A DNA stretch of 64,000 nucleotides from Tistrella mobilis KA081020-065 (GTDB lineage: Bacteria; Pseudomonadota; Alphaproteobacteria; Tistrellales; Tistrellaceae): contig NC_017957.2 in assembly GCF_000264455.2 (NCBI RefSeq), positions 248,001 to 312,000 of the forward strand. Direction: 5' to 3'. A model generated the notes under the pieces. It saw nothing but the letters and a program-made list of their open reading frames with translations, did not search any database and was not told where the DNA came from. Shown here in pieces: positions 29,865 to 39,110 of the stretch (positions within the stretch are counted from its first letter, which is position 1; every line of letters starts with the position of its first letter). The position numbers and the translations under genes were made by a program.

Positions 29865-30908
29865 CTATTGACCCTGTACGCCGGGCACCCGTGCCGGTTC
29901 CCGCACGGTCTTCGGCGGGTCGACCACCGGTGTTGTGGCGGCGTGGCCGCCGCTGGCCGCGCGCGTGGCCAGATGGGTCAGCAGCTGCTGCAGGACGATG
30001 AACAGGAACAGCAGGATGCCGGTCACAATCTTGATCCACCAGCTGGACAGGCTGCCGTCGAAGGTGATGTAGGTCTGGATCAGCCCCTGGATCAGAATGC
30101 CGATGAAGGTGCCGAACATGCTGCCGGCGCCGCCTGAGAGCAGGGTGCCGCCGATCACCACTGCGGCGATGGTGTCCAGCTCCACCCCCACACCGGTCAG
30201 GGAATAGCCGGAGGCGGTATAGAACGAGAAGACGATGCCGGCCAGCCCCGCCAGCAGGCTGGACAGCGTGTAGATGGCGATCGTCGTCCGGCCGGTGCGG
30301 ATGCCCATGAGGGCGGTGGTGTCGCGGCCGCCGCCCAGCGCGAAGACATTGGTGCCGAAGCGGGTGTAGTGGAGCAGGATCCCGCCCAGGACGAAGGTCG
30401 CCAGCATGATGATGCCGATGATCCGCAACCGGCCGCCCCCGGGCAGGCGGAGGGAGAAGGCCGCCACTTCCTGATAAAGGGCGTCATCGATCGGCAGGCT
30501 GTCGGTGGACAGCAGGAAGGCCACGCCCCGGGCCAGGAACATGCCCGCCAGGGTGACGATGAAGGGCGGCACGTCGAAATGATGGATGATGGCGCCCATG
30601 GCCGCGCCGAACAGGGCACAGATGGCCAGCACCAGGCAGAAGGCGAGAAGCGGCGGCAGGCCCCAGCTGCCGATGCCGAGCGCCAGGAAGACCGTGGTGA
30701 AGGCGACCACCGATCCGACCGAGAGGTCGATGCCGCCCGAGATGATCACGAAGGTCATGCCCACCGCCAGGATGCCGAGGAAGGCATTGTCGGTGATGAG
30801 GTTCATCACCACCCGGGTGGAGGCGATATTGGGGTATTGCAGGGCGCAGAACAGGAAGCCGAGCAGGAAGACGGCGGTGGTGACGATGACGGGCAGGTGG
30901 CGGCGCAT
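29865..30908 (-). CDS. yjfF: Sugar ABC transporter permease, YjfF type
   Basis: A 347-residue inner-membrane permease of the ribose/galactofuranose importer family (BPD_transp_2), about nine or ten helices. It has [20 protein letters not shown] and the cytoplasmic loop TALMGIRTGRTTIAIYTLSS. The order binding protein, ATPase, YtfT-like permease, YjfF-like permease matches the E. coli ytfQRT-yjfF galactofuranose system. Its ATG overlaps the stop of the preceding permease gene (TGATG). The C-terminal 30 residues form a proline/glycine-rich tail beyond the usual family end. Confidence 0.85.
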   Translation of the reverse strand: MRRHLPVIVTTAVFLLGFLFCALQYPNIASTRVVMNLITDNAFLGILAVGMTFVIISGGIDLSVGSVVAFTTVFLALGIGSWGLPPLLAFCLVLAICALFGAAMGAIIHHFDVPPFIVTLAGMFLARGVAFLLSTDSLPIDDALYQEVAAFSLRLPGGGRLRIIGIIMLATFVLGGILLHYTRFGTNVFALGGGRDTTALMGIRTGRTTIAIYTLSSLLAGLAGIVFSFYTASGYSLTGVGVELDTIAAVVIGGTLLSGGAGSMFGTFIGILIQGLIQTYITFDGSLSSWWIKIVTGILLFLFIVLQQLLTHLATRAASGGHAATTPVVDPPKTVREPARVPGVQGQ

Positions 30909-31921
30909 CAACGCGTCTCCCGAAGCAGGCGGTTCCGGGGGTGGCGTCCCCGAAGCAGGCGATCCCGGGCCGCGGCGAGGCGCGGGGTCTGAAGCAGCAG
31001 CACGGCCAGAACCACTGTCGCCTTGATCACCAGGTTCAGCTCCGGCTGATAACCGCTGAGCAGGATGCCGGTGTTCATGGCCTGGATGATCAGCCCGCCG
31101 ACGGCGGCCAGCACCAGGCTGAACCGCCCGCCGAACAGCGAGGTACCGCCGATCACCACCGCGAGGATCGCGTCCAGTTCCAGCCAGAGACCGGCATTGT
31201 TGGCATCCGCGCCGCGGATGTCGGCGGCGGCGATCACGCCGGCAAGGGCGGCGCAGAAGCCGCACCACATATAGACCGCCAGGATCATCAGCCGGGTGTC
31301 GATGCCGGCCAGGCGGCTGGCCCGGGCATTGGCGCCGGTGGCCTCGATCATCAGGCCGAGTGCTGTGCCGCGGGCGAGCAGCACGGCGACCAGCAGGGTC
31401 GCCGCCGCCAGCACCACCGGGGCCGGAATGCCCAGCAGCGCGCCGCTGCCGAGCCAGGCGAGATCGGGCGAGGAGAAGGTGACGATCCGCCCTTCGGTGA
31501 TCAGCTGGGCGATGCCGCGGCCGGCGACCATCAGGATCAGGGTGGCGACGATCGGCTGGATGCGGAGCACGGCCACCAGCAGCCCGTTCCACAGCCCGCA
31601 GAGCAGCCCGGTGCCGAGCGCCGCGGCCAGGCAGACGGCCAGCGACTGGCTGTCGGCGAGGCTGGCGGCCACCGCGCCCGAGATGGCCATGACCGCGCCG
31701 ACCGACAGGTCGATGCCGCGGGTGGCGATGACCAGAACCATGCCGGTCGCCAGCAGCACCACCGGCGCGCCGCGATTGAAGACGTCGACCAGGCTGCCGA
31801 ACAGGCGCCCGTCCTGAAGGCGCAGGTCGAAGAACTGGGGCGACACCATCCAGTTGATCAGCAGGATCAGGATCAGGGCGCCGATCTGGGCGCCGCCTTT
31901 CCTGGGATAGGCGATGGACAC
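30908..31921 (-). CDS. ytfT: Sugar ABC transporter permease, YtfT type
   Basis: A 337-residue inner-membrane permease and partner of YjfF. Family markers are GMVLVIATRGIDLSVGAVMA, ATGANARASRLAGID (ATPase contact loop) and the end segment YQPELNLVIKATVVLAVLLLQ. It is translated before yjfF with overlapping stop and start. A gap of 73 bp separates it from the ATPase gene. Assignment to the galactofuranose subgroup rests mainly on the binding protein in the same operon. Confidence 0.86.
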   Translation of the reverse strand: MSIAYPRKGGAQIGALILILLINWMVSPQFFDLRLQDGRLFGSLVDVFNRGAPVVLLATGMVLVIATRGIDLSVGAVMAISGAVAASLADSQSLAVCLAAALGTGLLCGLWNGLLVAVLRIQPIVATLILMVAGRGIAQLITEGRIVTFSSPDLAWLGSGALLGIPAPVVLAAATLLVAVLLARGTALGLMIEATGANARASRLAGIDTRLMILAVYMWCGFCAALAGVIAAADIRGADANNAGLWLELDAILAVVIGGTSLFGGRFSLVLAAVGGLIIQAMNTGILLSGYQPELNLVIKATVVLAVLLLQTPRLAAARDRLLRGRHPRNRLLRETR

Positions 31922-31994
31922 TGTCTTGCTCCCCCCGTCCTTGTGCCGGATACCGTGTTCTTGTTCTGAAGTGGCCCGTCTCTGGATTGGCCGC

Positions 31995-33503
31995 TCAGTC
32001 TGCGGCGATGGCGGCCAGCACCCGCTGTTCGTTGACCGCCGCGCCGGTCAGATGGGCGACATGGCTGCCGTCGCGCAGCACGGTCACCCGGTCGGAATAG
32101 GACACGATCTCCTCCACCTCGGACGAGATGACCAGCATGGCCAGCCCGCTGTCGCACAGGCTGCGGATCAGGCGGATGATCTCGGCATGGGCGCCGACAT
32201 CGATGCCGCGGGTCGGCTCGTCCAGGATCAGGATCCGGGGTTCGGTGGCCAGCCAGCGAGCCAGGATCGCCTTCTGCTGGTTGCCGCCCGACAACAGGCC
32301 GATGGGCTTGTCCGGATCGGCCGGACGGATGTCGAGCGCCTTGATGAAATGGTCGGCGATCTCTTTCTGGCGTTTGCGCGACAGGGGCCGCGTCCACCCC
32401 ATACGGGCCTGCAGGGCAAGGATGATGTTCTCGCGCACCGACAATTCGGCGACGATGCCCTCGGTCTTGCGTTCCTCGGGGCAGAAGCCCAGCCCCTGTT
32501 TCAGGGCATCGCGCGGCCCCAGGATCCGCGCCGGGCGGCCGTCCAGATGCAGCCTGCCGCCATCGGCCCGGTCTGCGCCGAAGATCAGGCGCGCGGTTTC
32601 CGTCCGCCCCGAACCCAGCAGGCCCGAAAGCCCCAGAACCTCGCCGCGCCGGAGCGTCAGATCGAAGGGCGCCACGGCCCCCTTGCGGCCGAGCCCTTCG
32701 GCGCGGAGCAGCGGCGGGGTGTCGTCCTGGTCCTGGGTGGCGCGCGCGCGTTCCTCTTCCACGCCCTGAAGCTCGCGCCCCAGCATCATGCCGACCAGCT
32801 CCATGCGCGGCAGCCCGGCGACCGGCCGTTCGCCGACCAGACAGCCATTGCGCAGAACCGTCAGCCGGTCGCAGATCTCCTGCACCTGATCCAGGAAGTG
32901 GGTGACGAACAGGATGCCCATGCCCTGGTCGCGCAGCTGGCGCATCACCCTGAACAGCACCTCCACCTCGCGGCCGTCCAGGCTGGCGGTGGGTTCGTCC
33001 AGGATCAGCACCTTCGCCGACATGTCGACGGCCCGGGCGATGGCGACGATGTGCTGAACCGCCACCGGAAAGTCGCCCAAGGGCGCGCCGACATCGATCC
33101 GGAGGCCGAAGCCCTGCAGAAGATCGCGGGACCGGCGGCGCATCTCGCGGTCGCGGACCAGGCCGAAACGGGTGGGCTGGCGACCGAGGAACAGGTTCTG
33201 CGCCACGGTCAGATTGGGCAGCAGCGCCACCTCCTGATAGACCGTGGCGATGCCCGCGGCCAGGGCCTCGTCGCCCGATCGGGGGCGGATCTCAGCACCC
33301 GACAGCCGCACCTCGCCGGCATCGCGGGGCGTGATGCCGGTGACCGTCTTGATCAGGGTCGACTTGCCGGCGCCGTTTTCCCCCAGCAGGGCATGGATCT
33401 CGCCCGCGCGCAGGGTCAGATCCACCGATTTCAGGGCCTGGAACCCGCCCGGAAAGGTCTTGGACAGGCCGCGCACGCACAGCAGTTCCGGCGCCTCGTT
33501 CAT
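31995..33503 (-). CDS. ytfR: Sugar ABC transporter duplicated ATPase, YtfR type
   Basis: A 502-residue ATPase with two fused nucleotide-binding domains, as in ribose-type sugar importers. Domain 1 has Walker [10 protein letters not shown] and Walker B VLILDEPTASLD. Domain 2 has a degenerate P loop (GLLGSGRTETARLI), signature [15 protein letters not shown], and Walker [15 protein letters not shown]. The degenerate second site is normal for the family. ATG 33503 follows GGGAGGGAGAGAC on the minus strand. It drives uptake through YtfT/YjfF. Confidence 0.9.
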   Translation of the reverse strand: MNEAPELLCVRGLSKTFPGGFQALKSVDLTLRAGEIHALLGENGAGKSTLIKTVTGITPRDAGEVRLSGAEIRPRSGDEALAAGIATVYQEVALLPNLTVAQNLFLGRQPTRFGLVRDREMRRRSRDLLQGFGLRIDVGAPLGDFPVAVQHIVAIARAVDMSAKVLILDEPTASLDGREVEVLFRVMRQLRDQGMGILFVTHFLDQVQEICDRLTVLRNGCLVGERPVAGLPRMELVGMMLGRELQGVEEERARATQDQDDTPPLLRAEGLGRKGAVAPFDLTLRRGEVLGLSGLLGSGRTETARLIFGADRADGGRLHLDGRPARILGPRDALKQGLGFCPEERKTEGIVAELSVRENIILALQARMGWTRPLSRKRQKEIADHFIKALDIRPADPDKPIGLLSGGNQQKAILARWLATEPRILILDEPTRGIDVGAHAEIIRLIRSLCDSGLAMLVISSEVEEIVSYSDRVTVLRDGSHVAHLTGAAVNEQRVLAAIAAD

Positions 33504-33585
33504 GAGTCTCTCCCTCCCAGGCATCAGGGATCGTATCGCCCGCCGGGCCCCGGGAAGCCGGTTCCCGGGGCCGGCGGGCCGGCGG

Positions 33586-34545
33586 TCAGTAGCCGAGCGA
33601 CTTGCGCGCGTCGTACTGGCCCATCGGATCATCGGCCTTGGTATAGAGCTTCGATTCGGTCTGGATCCATTTCGGCGGCGCCTTGCCGTCCTTGTAGGCG
33701 GCGAGCGCGTCGAAGGCCGGGCCGGCCATGTTCGGGGTCAGCTCCACCGTCGCATTGGCCTCGCCCTCGGCGATCGCCTTGAAGATGTCGGGCACCGCGT
33801 CGATGGAGACGACCAGGATGTCGGTGCCCGGCTTCAGCCCGGCTTCCTTCATCGCCTGGATCGCACCCAGCGCCATGTCGTCGTTATGGGCATAGAGCGC
33901 GCAGATCGTCTTGCCGCCGCCTTCGGCCTTGATGAAGCTCTCCATCACCTCCTTGCCCTTGGCGCGGGTGAACTCGCCGGTCTGGCTGCGGATGATCTTC
34001 ACATTGTCGGCCCCGGCGATGCCCTTCGCGAAGCCTTCCTTGCGGTTGGTGGCGACCGAGGCGCCGACCGTGCCCTGAAGCTCCACGACATTGCAGCTCT
34101 TGCCGGCGACGGTGTCGACCAGCCATTTCCCGGCCACCTCGCCCTCGTGCACGCTGTCGGAGGTGACGGCGGTCAGATAGAGCGAGGGATCTTTGGTCTC
34201 GATGCTCCGGTCCAGAAGCACGACCGGGATTTCGGCATCCTTGGCCTCTTCAAGGACGGCATCCCAGCCGGTGGCCACGACCGGGGCCAGGAAGATCGCG
34301 TCCACGCCCTGGGCGATGAACGACCGGATCGCCTTGATCTGGTTTTCCTGCTTCTGCTGGGCATCGGCGATCTTCAGCGTGATGCCCCGCTTTTCGGCCT
34401 CGACCTTGGAGACCGAGGTCTCCGCGGCGCGCCAGCCGGATTCCGAACCGATCTGCGAAAAGCCGACGGTCATGTCCGCCGCGATGGCGGGTGTGGCGAG
34501 GGCGGTGAACAGAACGCCTGCCAGCAGCCGGGTTTTCAATGTCAT
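33586..34545 (-). CDS. ytfQ: Galactofuranose-type sugar-binding protein
   Basis: A 319-residue periplasmic binding protein with a Sec signal ending near ATPAIAA. The mature part matches E. coli YtfQ closely in remembered segments: VGFSQIGSESGWRAAET, IADAQQKQENQIKAIRSFIA, QGVDAIFLAPVVATGWDAVL, VELQGTVGASVATNRKEGFA, SQTGEFTRAKGKEVMESFIK and VELTPNMAGPAFDAL. YtfQ binds galactofuranose and, more weakly, galactopyranose. ATG 34545 starts the signal peptide. It is first in ytfQRT-yjfF and lies 128 bp after the mutarotase stop, so it may have its own promoter. Mutarotase and galactose/arabinose oxidation genes upstream fit a hexose/pentose role. Confidence 0.92.
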   Translation of the reverse strand: MTLKTRLLAGVLFTALATPAIAADMTVGFSQIGSESGWRAAETSVSKVEAEKRGITLKIADAQQKQENQIKAIRSFIAQGVDAIFLAPVVATGWDAVLEEAKDAEIPVVLLDRSIETKDPSLYLTAVTSDSVHEGEVAGKWLVDTVAGKSCNVVELQGTVGASVATNRKEGFAKGIAGADNVKIIRSQTGEFTRAKGKEVMESFIKAEGGGKTICALYAHNDDMALGAIQAMKEAGLKPGTDILVVSIDAVPDIFKAIAEGEANATVELTPNMAGPAFDALAAYKDGKAPPKWIQTESKLYTKADDPMGQYDARKSLGY

Positions 34546-34673
34546 CTCCGTGATCTCCCTAGATGCCGCCCCGTCTGATCGGGGGCGGTCATGCCGTGAT
34601 GAGCGAGCGGTGCCGATGCGCAACCGGCAGAGGGGGGCCGCCCGCGCACCCCCGCCGGTTCAACCCTGTCCGT

Positions 34674-35693
34674 TCACCGCATATCGGTGAAGGCCAGGGC
34701 CGTATGCTGTTCATAGACCTCTCCCGGCCGCAGCAGGGCCGGGGGAAAGCCCGGGTGATTGGGGGCATCCGGCCAGAGCTGGGGTTCCAGCGCCAGGCCG
34801 GCATGGGGGGCGAGGGGACGGCCGTCGAGGCCGGGCATGCCGGCGGCGATCATCGCCCCGTCATAGACCTGCAGCCCCGGCTCGGTCGTCTCCACGGTCA
34901 GGGTGAGCCTGCCCTCGGGCGCCGTCAGCCAGGCCACGGGCCGGATCGGGCCCCGGGCGTCGGCGAGGCAGAAATTGTGGTCGAAGCCGCCGGCCGGTGC
35001 CCCTGGGATCAATGCCTCCTGCATCAACGTTACACCCCGGCGCAGATCGAAGGGGGTGCCTGTCACGGGGCGGCGTTCGCCGGTCGGGATCAGGTCGTCG
35101 TCCACCGGCAGATAGCTGTCCGCCGCGACCTTGAGGCGATGGCCGGCGATGGTCGGGCGGCCTGACAGGTTGAGGTAGGAATGATGGGCGAAGTTGCAGA
35201 GGGTTTCGGCATCGCTGGTGGCCCGGACATCGATCCGGAGCACCGGGCCGGGGGCGATGCTGAAACCGACCTCCACCTCCAGATTGCCCGGAAAGCCCAT
35301 ATGGCCGTCGGGCAGGCGGTCGGTCAGGCTGACCCGGTCGGCCGCCACCGCCCGGATGCGCCAGTTCCGGCGGGAGGATCCGTCCGCTCCGCCATGCAGC
35401 AGGTGCCGGCCCCGGAAATTGGCATCCAGCTGCACGATCTGCCCGCCGACCGGCGCCCGGGCGTGGCCGATCCGGTTGGCATAGCGCCCGACCATGGCGC
35501 CGAAATAGAGGTCGGGATGGGCCAGATAGCCCTCAAGACGATCGAAGCCCAGCACCAGCGGGTGCTGCACGCCGTCGAGCCGCAGATCCTGGAGGATGGC
35601 GCCGAGGGTCAGGAAGCGGGCCGTCAGCCCGTGGGCCGCGATTTCGACCCGCTCCACGATCTCGCCGGTGGGCAGTGCTCCGAAACCGCTCAA
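34674..35693 (-). CDS. galM: Aldose 1-epimerase (galactose mutarotase)
   Basis: A 339-residue mutarotase interconverting alpha and beta anomers of imported aldoses. Family features are GRYANRIGHARA, HLLHGGADG with the first histidine, FAHHSYLNLSG with the second, and the catalytic glutamate in LALEPQLWPDAPNHPGF. I chose TTG 35693, which overlaps the TGA of the preceding lactonase gene (TTGA) and gives the usual family length. A longer frame upstream is only the antisense-independent read-through of that gene in another frame. It supplies the anomer needed by the aldose dehydrogenase. Confidence 0.87.
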   Translation of the reverse strand: MSGFGALPTGEIVERVEIAAHGLTARFLTLGAILQDLRLDGVQHPLVLGFDRLEGYLAHPDLYFGAMVGRYANRIGHARAPVGGQIVQLDANFRGRHLLHGGADGSSRRNWRIRAVAADRVSLTDRLPDGHMGFPGNLEVEVGFSIAPGPVLRIDVRATSDAETLCNFAHHSYLNLSGRPTIAGHRLKVAADSYLPVDDDLIPTGERRPVTGTPFDLRRGVTLMQEALIPGAPAGGFDHNFCLADARGPIRPVAWLTAPEGRLTLTVETTEPGLQVYDGAMIAAGMPGLDGRPLAPHAGLALEPQLWPDAPNHPGFPPALLRPGEVYEQHTALAFTDMR

Positions 35694-36568
35694 CAGACAT
35701 CCTCCGTCAGGATCACCCGGGGTTCGGGCAGGCCGGGCACGGCCGTCTCCGCCGCCAGCCAGGTCAGGCCGGCATCGGGGGAGGGGTCGCCATCGGCGGC
35801 GCTGGTGACATAAAGGCTGCGGAAGTCGGGCCCGCCGAAGGCCGGGCAGGTGGTCTGGGCGACCGGCAGGGTGATGGTTGCGATCACGTCGCCCGCGGGC
35901 GAATACCGCACCACCTGGCCCGTACCCCATCGGGCATTCCACAGGCAGCCTTCGGCATCGATCACCGCACCATCGGGGTGGATGCCGTCCGGCCGCAGAT
36001 CAAGGAAGACCTCGGGCGCGCCCCTGGGCCAGCCCTCGGCATCGAGCGGCTGGCGCCAGATGATGCCCTCGCGGGTGTCGGCGTAACAGGCGACGGAACG
36101 GTCGGGTGCGAAGCAGATCGCATTGGGGATGCCTATGCCGCCGCGCAGCCGTGCCAGCCGGCCCCTGTACCATCGATAGATGGAGCCATGCCCCGGCGCA
36201 CCGGTTTTGGCCATGGTGCCGATCCAGAACCCGCCCCAGGGATCGGCCCGGCCGTCATTGGAGCGGGTGAGCGGGTTGTCCGCCTCCAGCGCCGCCAGAT
36301 CCGTCCGCGTACTGGTCTGAAGGTCGAAGACGAAAAGCGCCCGTTCCGAGGCGATGAGCAGGCGGTCGTCATCCACCCATCCCGCCGCCGAGACCATGTC
36401 CGGAAACAGCCAGGACAGGCCGTCTCCCGCCGGGCTCCGCGACAGCAGGCGGCGGTCCAGGATATCGAACCAGAACAGCTGGCCGCGGCGCGGATGCCAG
36501 AGCGGCCCCTCGCCGAGCCGGCAGATCCGGGCGTCGTAGATACGTGCGTCCTGGCTGGGCGCGGTCAT
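35690..36568 (-). CDS. SMP-30/gluconolactonase-family sugar lactonase
   Basis: A 292-residue six-bladed beta-propeller of the SMP-30 family that opens sugar lactones to aldonates. Metal-ligand regions are LGEGPLWH near the N-terminus, NDGRADPWGGFWIGTM, GIPNAICFAPD, and HPDGAVIDAEGCLWNARW with the conserved aspartate. It fits the second step of the oxidative pathway, arabinono- or galactonolactone to arabinonate or galactonate. I chose ATG 36568; an ATG eight codons upstream overlaps the dehydrogenase stop and is possible. The stop overlaps the mutarotase start. Confidence 0.88.
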   Translation of the reverse strand: MTAPSQDARIYDARICRLGEGPLWHPRRGQLFWFDILDRRLLSRSPAGDGLSWLFPDMVSAAGWVDDDRLLIASERALFVFDLQTSTRTDLAALEADNPLTRSNDGRADPWGGFWIGTMAKTGAPGHGSIYRWYRGRLARLRGGIGIPNAICFAPDRSVACYADTREGIIWRQPLDAEGWPRGAPEVFLDLRPDGIHPDGAVIDAEGCLWNARWGTGQVVRYSPAGDVIATITLPVAQTTCPAFGGPDFRSLYVTSAADGDPSPDAGLTWLAAETAVPGLPEPRVILTEDVC

Positions 36569-36581
36569 GATGGAGACCCCG

Positions 36582-38131
36582 TCATCTGGCATCGGGCGGC
36601 AGAAGATCAACCGGAAGGTTCTGATAGCACACCGGCCGCAGGAAGCGCCGGATGGCCAGCGTGCCGACCGAGGTGGCGCCGAAATTGGTGCTGGCCGGGT
36701 AGGGGCCGCCATGGACCATGGCATCGGCCACCTCCACCCCGGTGGGGAAGCCGTTGGCCAGGATCCGGCCGGCCTTGCGCTCCAGCACCGGCAGCAGCGC
36801 GGCCGCGAGCCCGGCATCCTCTGCGTCCATCTGCAGGGTGCAGGTCAGCTGCCCGGCCAGGCCCCGGGCCAGCCTGAGCATCTCGTCGGCATCCGCCACC
36901 CGCACCAGCAGCCCGGCCGGCCCGAAGACCTCGTCCGCCAGCTCCGGACGCGCGAACCAGGTGGCGGCGTCGACCTCGAAGAAGCCGGGTGCCGCCTGGC
37001 GCGTGGCGTTGTCGCCCAGGACATGGGTCGTCACCCCCGCGATGCCGGCGATCCGCGCGCGTCCACGCGCATAGGCGGCGCCGATGCCGGCGGTCAGGGT
37101 GGTCTGCGGCCCGGTGGCGGTCAGCGCTTCGGTGGCCCTGGCGACGAAGCCGTCGGCATCCGGCCCGTCGATCGCCACGACCACGCCCGGATTGGTGCAG
37201 AACTGCCCCGCACCCATGGTGAGCGAGGCCGCCCAGCCCCGGGCGATCTCCGCGCCCCGTGCGGCGAGCGCATTGGGCAGCAGGAAGACCGGGTTGATCG
37301 AGCCCAGCTCGCCGAAGAAGGGGATCGGCTCCGGCCGCGCGGCGCAGAGGTCGAAGAGCGCCCGGCCGGCGCCGAGAGAGCCGGTGAAGCCCACGGCGCG
37401 CACGGTCGGATGGGTCACCAGCGCCGCGCCCAGATCATGGGTATTGCCCTGGATCAGCGCGAAGACGCCCGGGTCGATGCCGCCGGCGGTGATCGCCTCC
37501 AGGATCGCTTCGGCGACGATCTCGCCCGTGCCGGGATGGGCGGGGTGGCCCTTCACGATCACCGGGCAGCCGGCGGCGAGCGCCGCGGCCGTGTCCCCGC
37601 CGGCGGTGGAGAAGGCGAGCGGGAAGTTGGAGGCGCCGAACACGGCCAGGCCACGGGACCCAGAGGACGCTGGATCATGCGCAGTTCGGGCCGCGGCAGC
37701 GGCGCGCGGTCGGGCAGGGCGGCATCCTGGCGGCGGTCCAGATAGTCGCCCGCGCGGATATGTCCGGCAAACAGGCGCAGCTGGCCGACCGTCCGGCCCC
37801 GCTCGCCCTCCAGCCGCGCCGCGGGCAGGCCGGTTTCCCGGCTGCCGATCGCGGTGATGGCGGGGCCGCGGGCCTCGATCGCCGTGGCGATGGCCTCAAG
37901 AAAGCGGGCGCGCTCGTCCCGTGTGCTGGCGCCATAGCTCTCGAAAGCCCGCTCGGCCGCAGCGGCGGCGCGGTCGACCTCGGCCCTGCCGCCGATGGCG
38001 AAAGCCTGGGCGGCACCCTCGGTCGGCTCGGACAGGAACGTCCCGGAACCGGCCAGCCAGGCGCCGTCGATGAGGTGCTGTCCCCGGGGTGTAAAACCGG
38101 GGGATGAAACGGTGGATGCGGTCGAGGTCAC
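36582..38131 (-). pseudogene. Frameshifted NADP-type aldehyde dehydrogenase (2-oxoglutarate semialdehyde dehydrogenase type)
   Basis: Two frames together make one dehydrogenase of about 515 residues. The N-terminal part (GTG 38131) runs to RPLGPVA. The family continuation FGASNFPLAFSTAGGD is in another frame. At the joint a 5-bp unit (GGCCA on plus, 37644-37648 and 37649-37653) is present twice; removing one copy restores RPLGPVAVFGASNF. The C-terminal part has FFGELGSINPVF (glutamate) and GAGQFCTNPG (cysteine codon at 37197-37199). The enzyme type oxidises 2-oxoglutarate semialdehyde to 2-oxoglutarate, the last step of the pentose pathway encoded here. Either a real mutation or an assembly error. 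Confidence 0.85.
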
Positions 38132-38162
38132 GCCGGACGATCCTTTGCCATGAAGGGGCCCC

Positions 38163-39110
38163 TCACTCGATGAAGGGATCGGTGGTCAGGCGGCGGCCCA
38201 GCATGAAGGCATCGGCCACATGTTTCAGCGGCGACAGGTCCACCTCGCTGGTGCGGGTTGCGATCAGCCGGGCGAAGCGGGCATAGAGCCCGTCATATTC
38301 CGATCCGAGCGCCTCGCCCTGCGACAGGTTCTGCCCGCCGGCCGATACGGTGGCGCCGCCATCGGCAAGCGACAGCACGCCGTCATCGGTTTCGAATTCC
38401 ATGGCCCAGCTTTGCGGGCCTTCCTGGCGGAAGTCGAAATCGGCGGCGATGGGGGCGGCACCGGTCAGGTAGGACAAGCGCGCGGCGATGGGGGTTTCCT
38501 GGTTTTCGGGAAATTCCAGCTCGGCACCGGTCAGACGAAGCGGCGCGGGCAGGATCTCGGTCAGGATCGAGAGGGCGTTGATCCCCGGGTCGAAGACCCC
38601 GAGCCCGCCGGCCTGCCAGATCCAGCGCTGCCCCGGATGCCAGCGGCGCACATCCTCGCGCCAGGTGATCGTCCCGCGGAGGATCTGCCGCCCGGCGAGC
38701 CAGGCCTTCGCCGCCGGCACGCCAGCGGCGAAGCGGGAATGCCAGGTTGCGAACAGCACCCGTCCCCGCGCCGCCGCCAGGTCGGTCAGGGCTTCGACCT
38801 CGGCGATCGTCGCCCCGGGCGGCTTTTCCAGCATCACATCCAGCCCCGCCTCCAGCGCCTCGCGCGCCATGGCATGGCGCACCTGGGGCGGTGTGCACAG
38901 CGAGACCGCGGTGACCTCGGGCTGGTTGTCGAGCAGTGCGGCGAGGCTGGTGTAAGCCGGGATGCCGTCCAGCCCGGCATTGCGGCTGACGGTCGCGGCC
39001 AGCCGGAAGGCCCCGGATTTCAGGATCGAGGGATGGTGCTGGTCGATGGCGATCTTGCCGAGCCCGACCAGGGCGATCGGCGTTCCGGTCAGGGTGTCAG
39101 TGGCTGTCAC
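38163..39110 (-). CDS. Gfo/Idh-family L-arabinose/D-galactose 1-dehydrogenase
   Basis: A 315-residue Gfo/Idh/MocA oxidoreductase that oxidises the C1 hydroxyl of L-arabinose or D-galactose to the lactone. It matches the Azospirillum L-arabinose 1-dehydrogenase in remembered segments: ALVGLGKIAIDQHHPSI, AVSLCTPPQVRHAMAREAL, LEKPPGATIAEVEAL with the catalytic lysine, FATWHSRFA, EDVRRWHPGQRWIWQ and GGLGVFDPGINALSILTEI. Its start lies 14 bp inside the end of the upstream dehydratase gene. It is the first committed step for the aldoses brought in by ChvE/GguAB or YtfQRT-YjfF. Confidence 0.88.
   Translation of the reverse strand: MTATDTLTGTPIALVGLGKIAIDQHHPSILKSGAFRLAATVSRNAGLDGIPAYTSLAALLDNQPEVTAVSLCTPPQVRHAMAREALEAGLDVMLEKPPGATIAEVEALTDLAAARGRVLFATWHSRFAAGVPAAKAWLAGRQILRGTITWREDVRRWHPGQRWIWQAGGLGVFDPGINALSILTEILPAPLRLTGAELEFPENQETPIAARLSYLTGAAPIAADFDFRQEGPQSWAMEFETDDGVLSLADGGATVSAGGQNLSQGEALGSEYDGLYARFARLIATRTSEVDLSPLKHVADAFMLGRRLTTDPFIE

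Noticed and set aside
32560-32650. A degenerate second P loop in YtfR (and the same in GguA) as a sign of damage
   Set aside because: Fused double ATPases of ribose-type sugar importers normally have one degenerate site.
36567-37745. A 392-codon open frame on the plus strand opposite the aldehyde dehydrogenase
   Set aside because: It is a shadow of the dehydrogenase; the family motifs and active-site cysteine are clear on the minus strand in spite of the frameshift.
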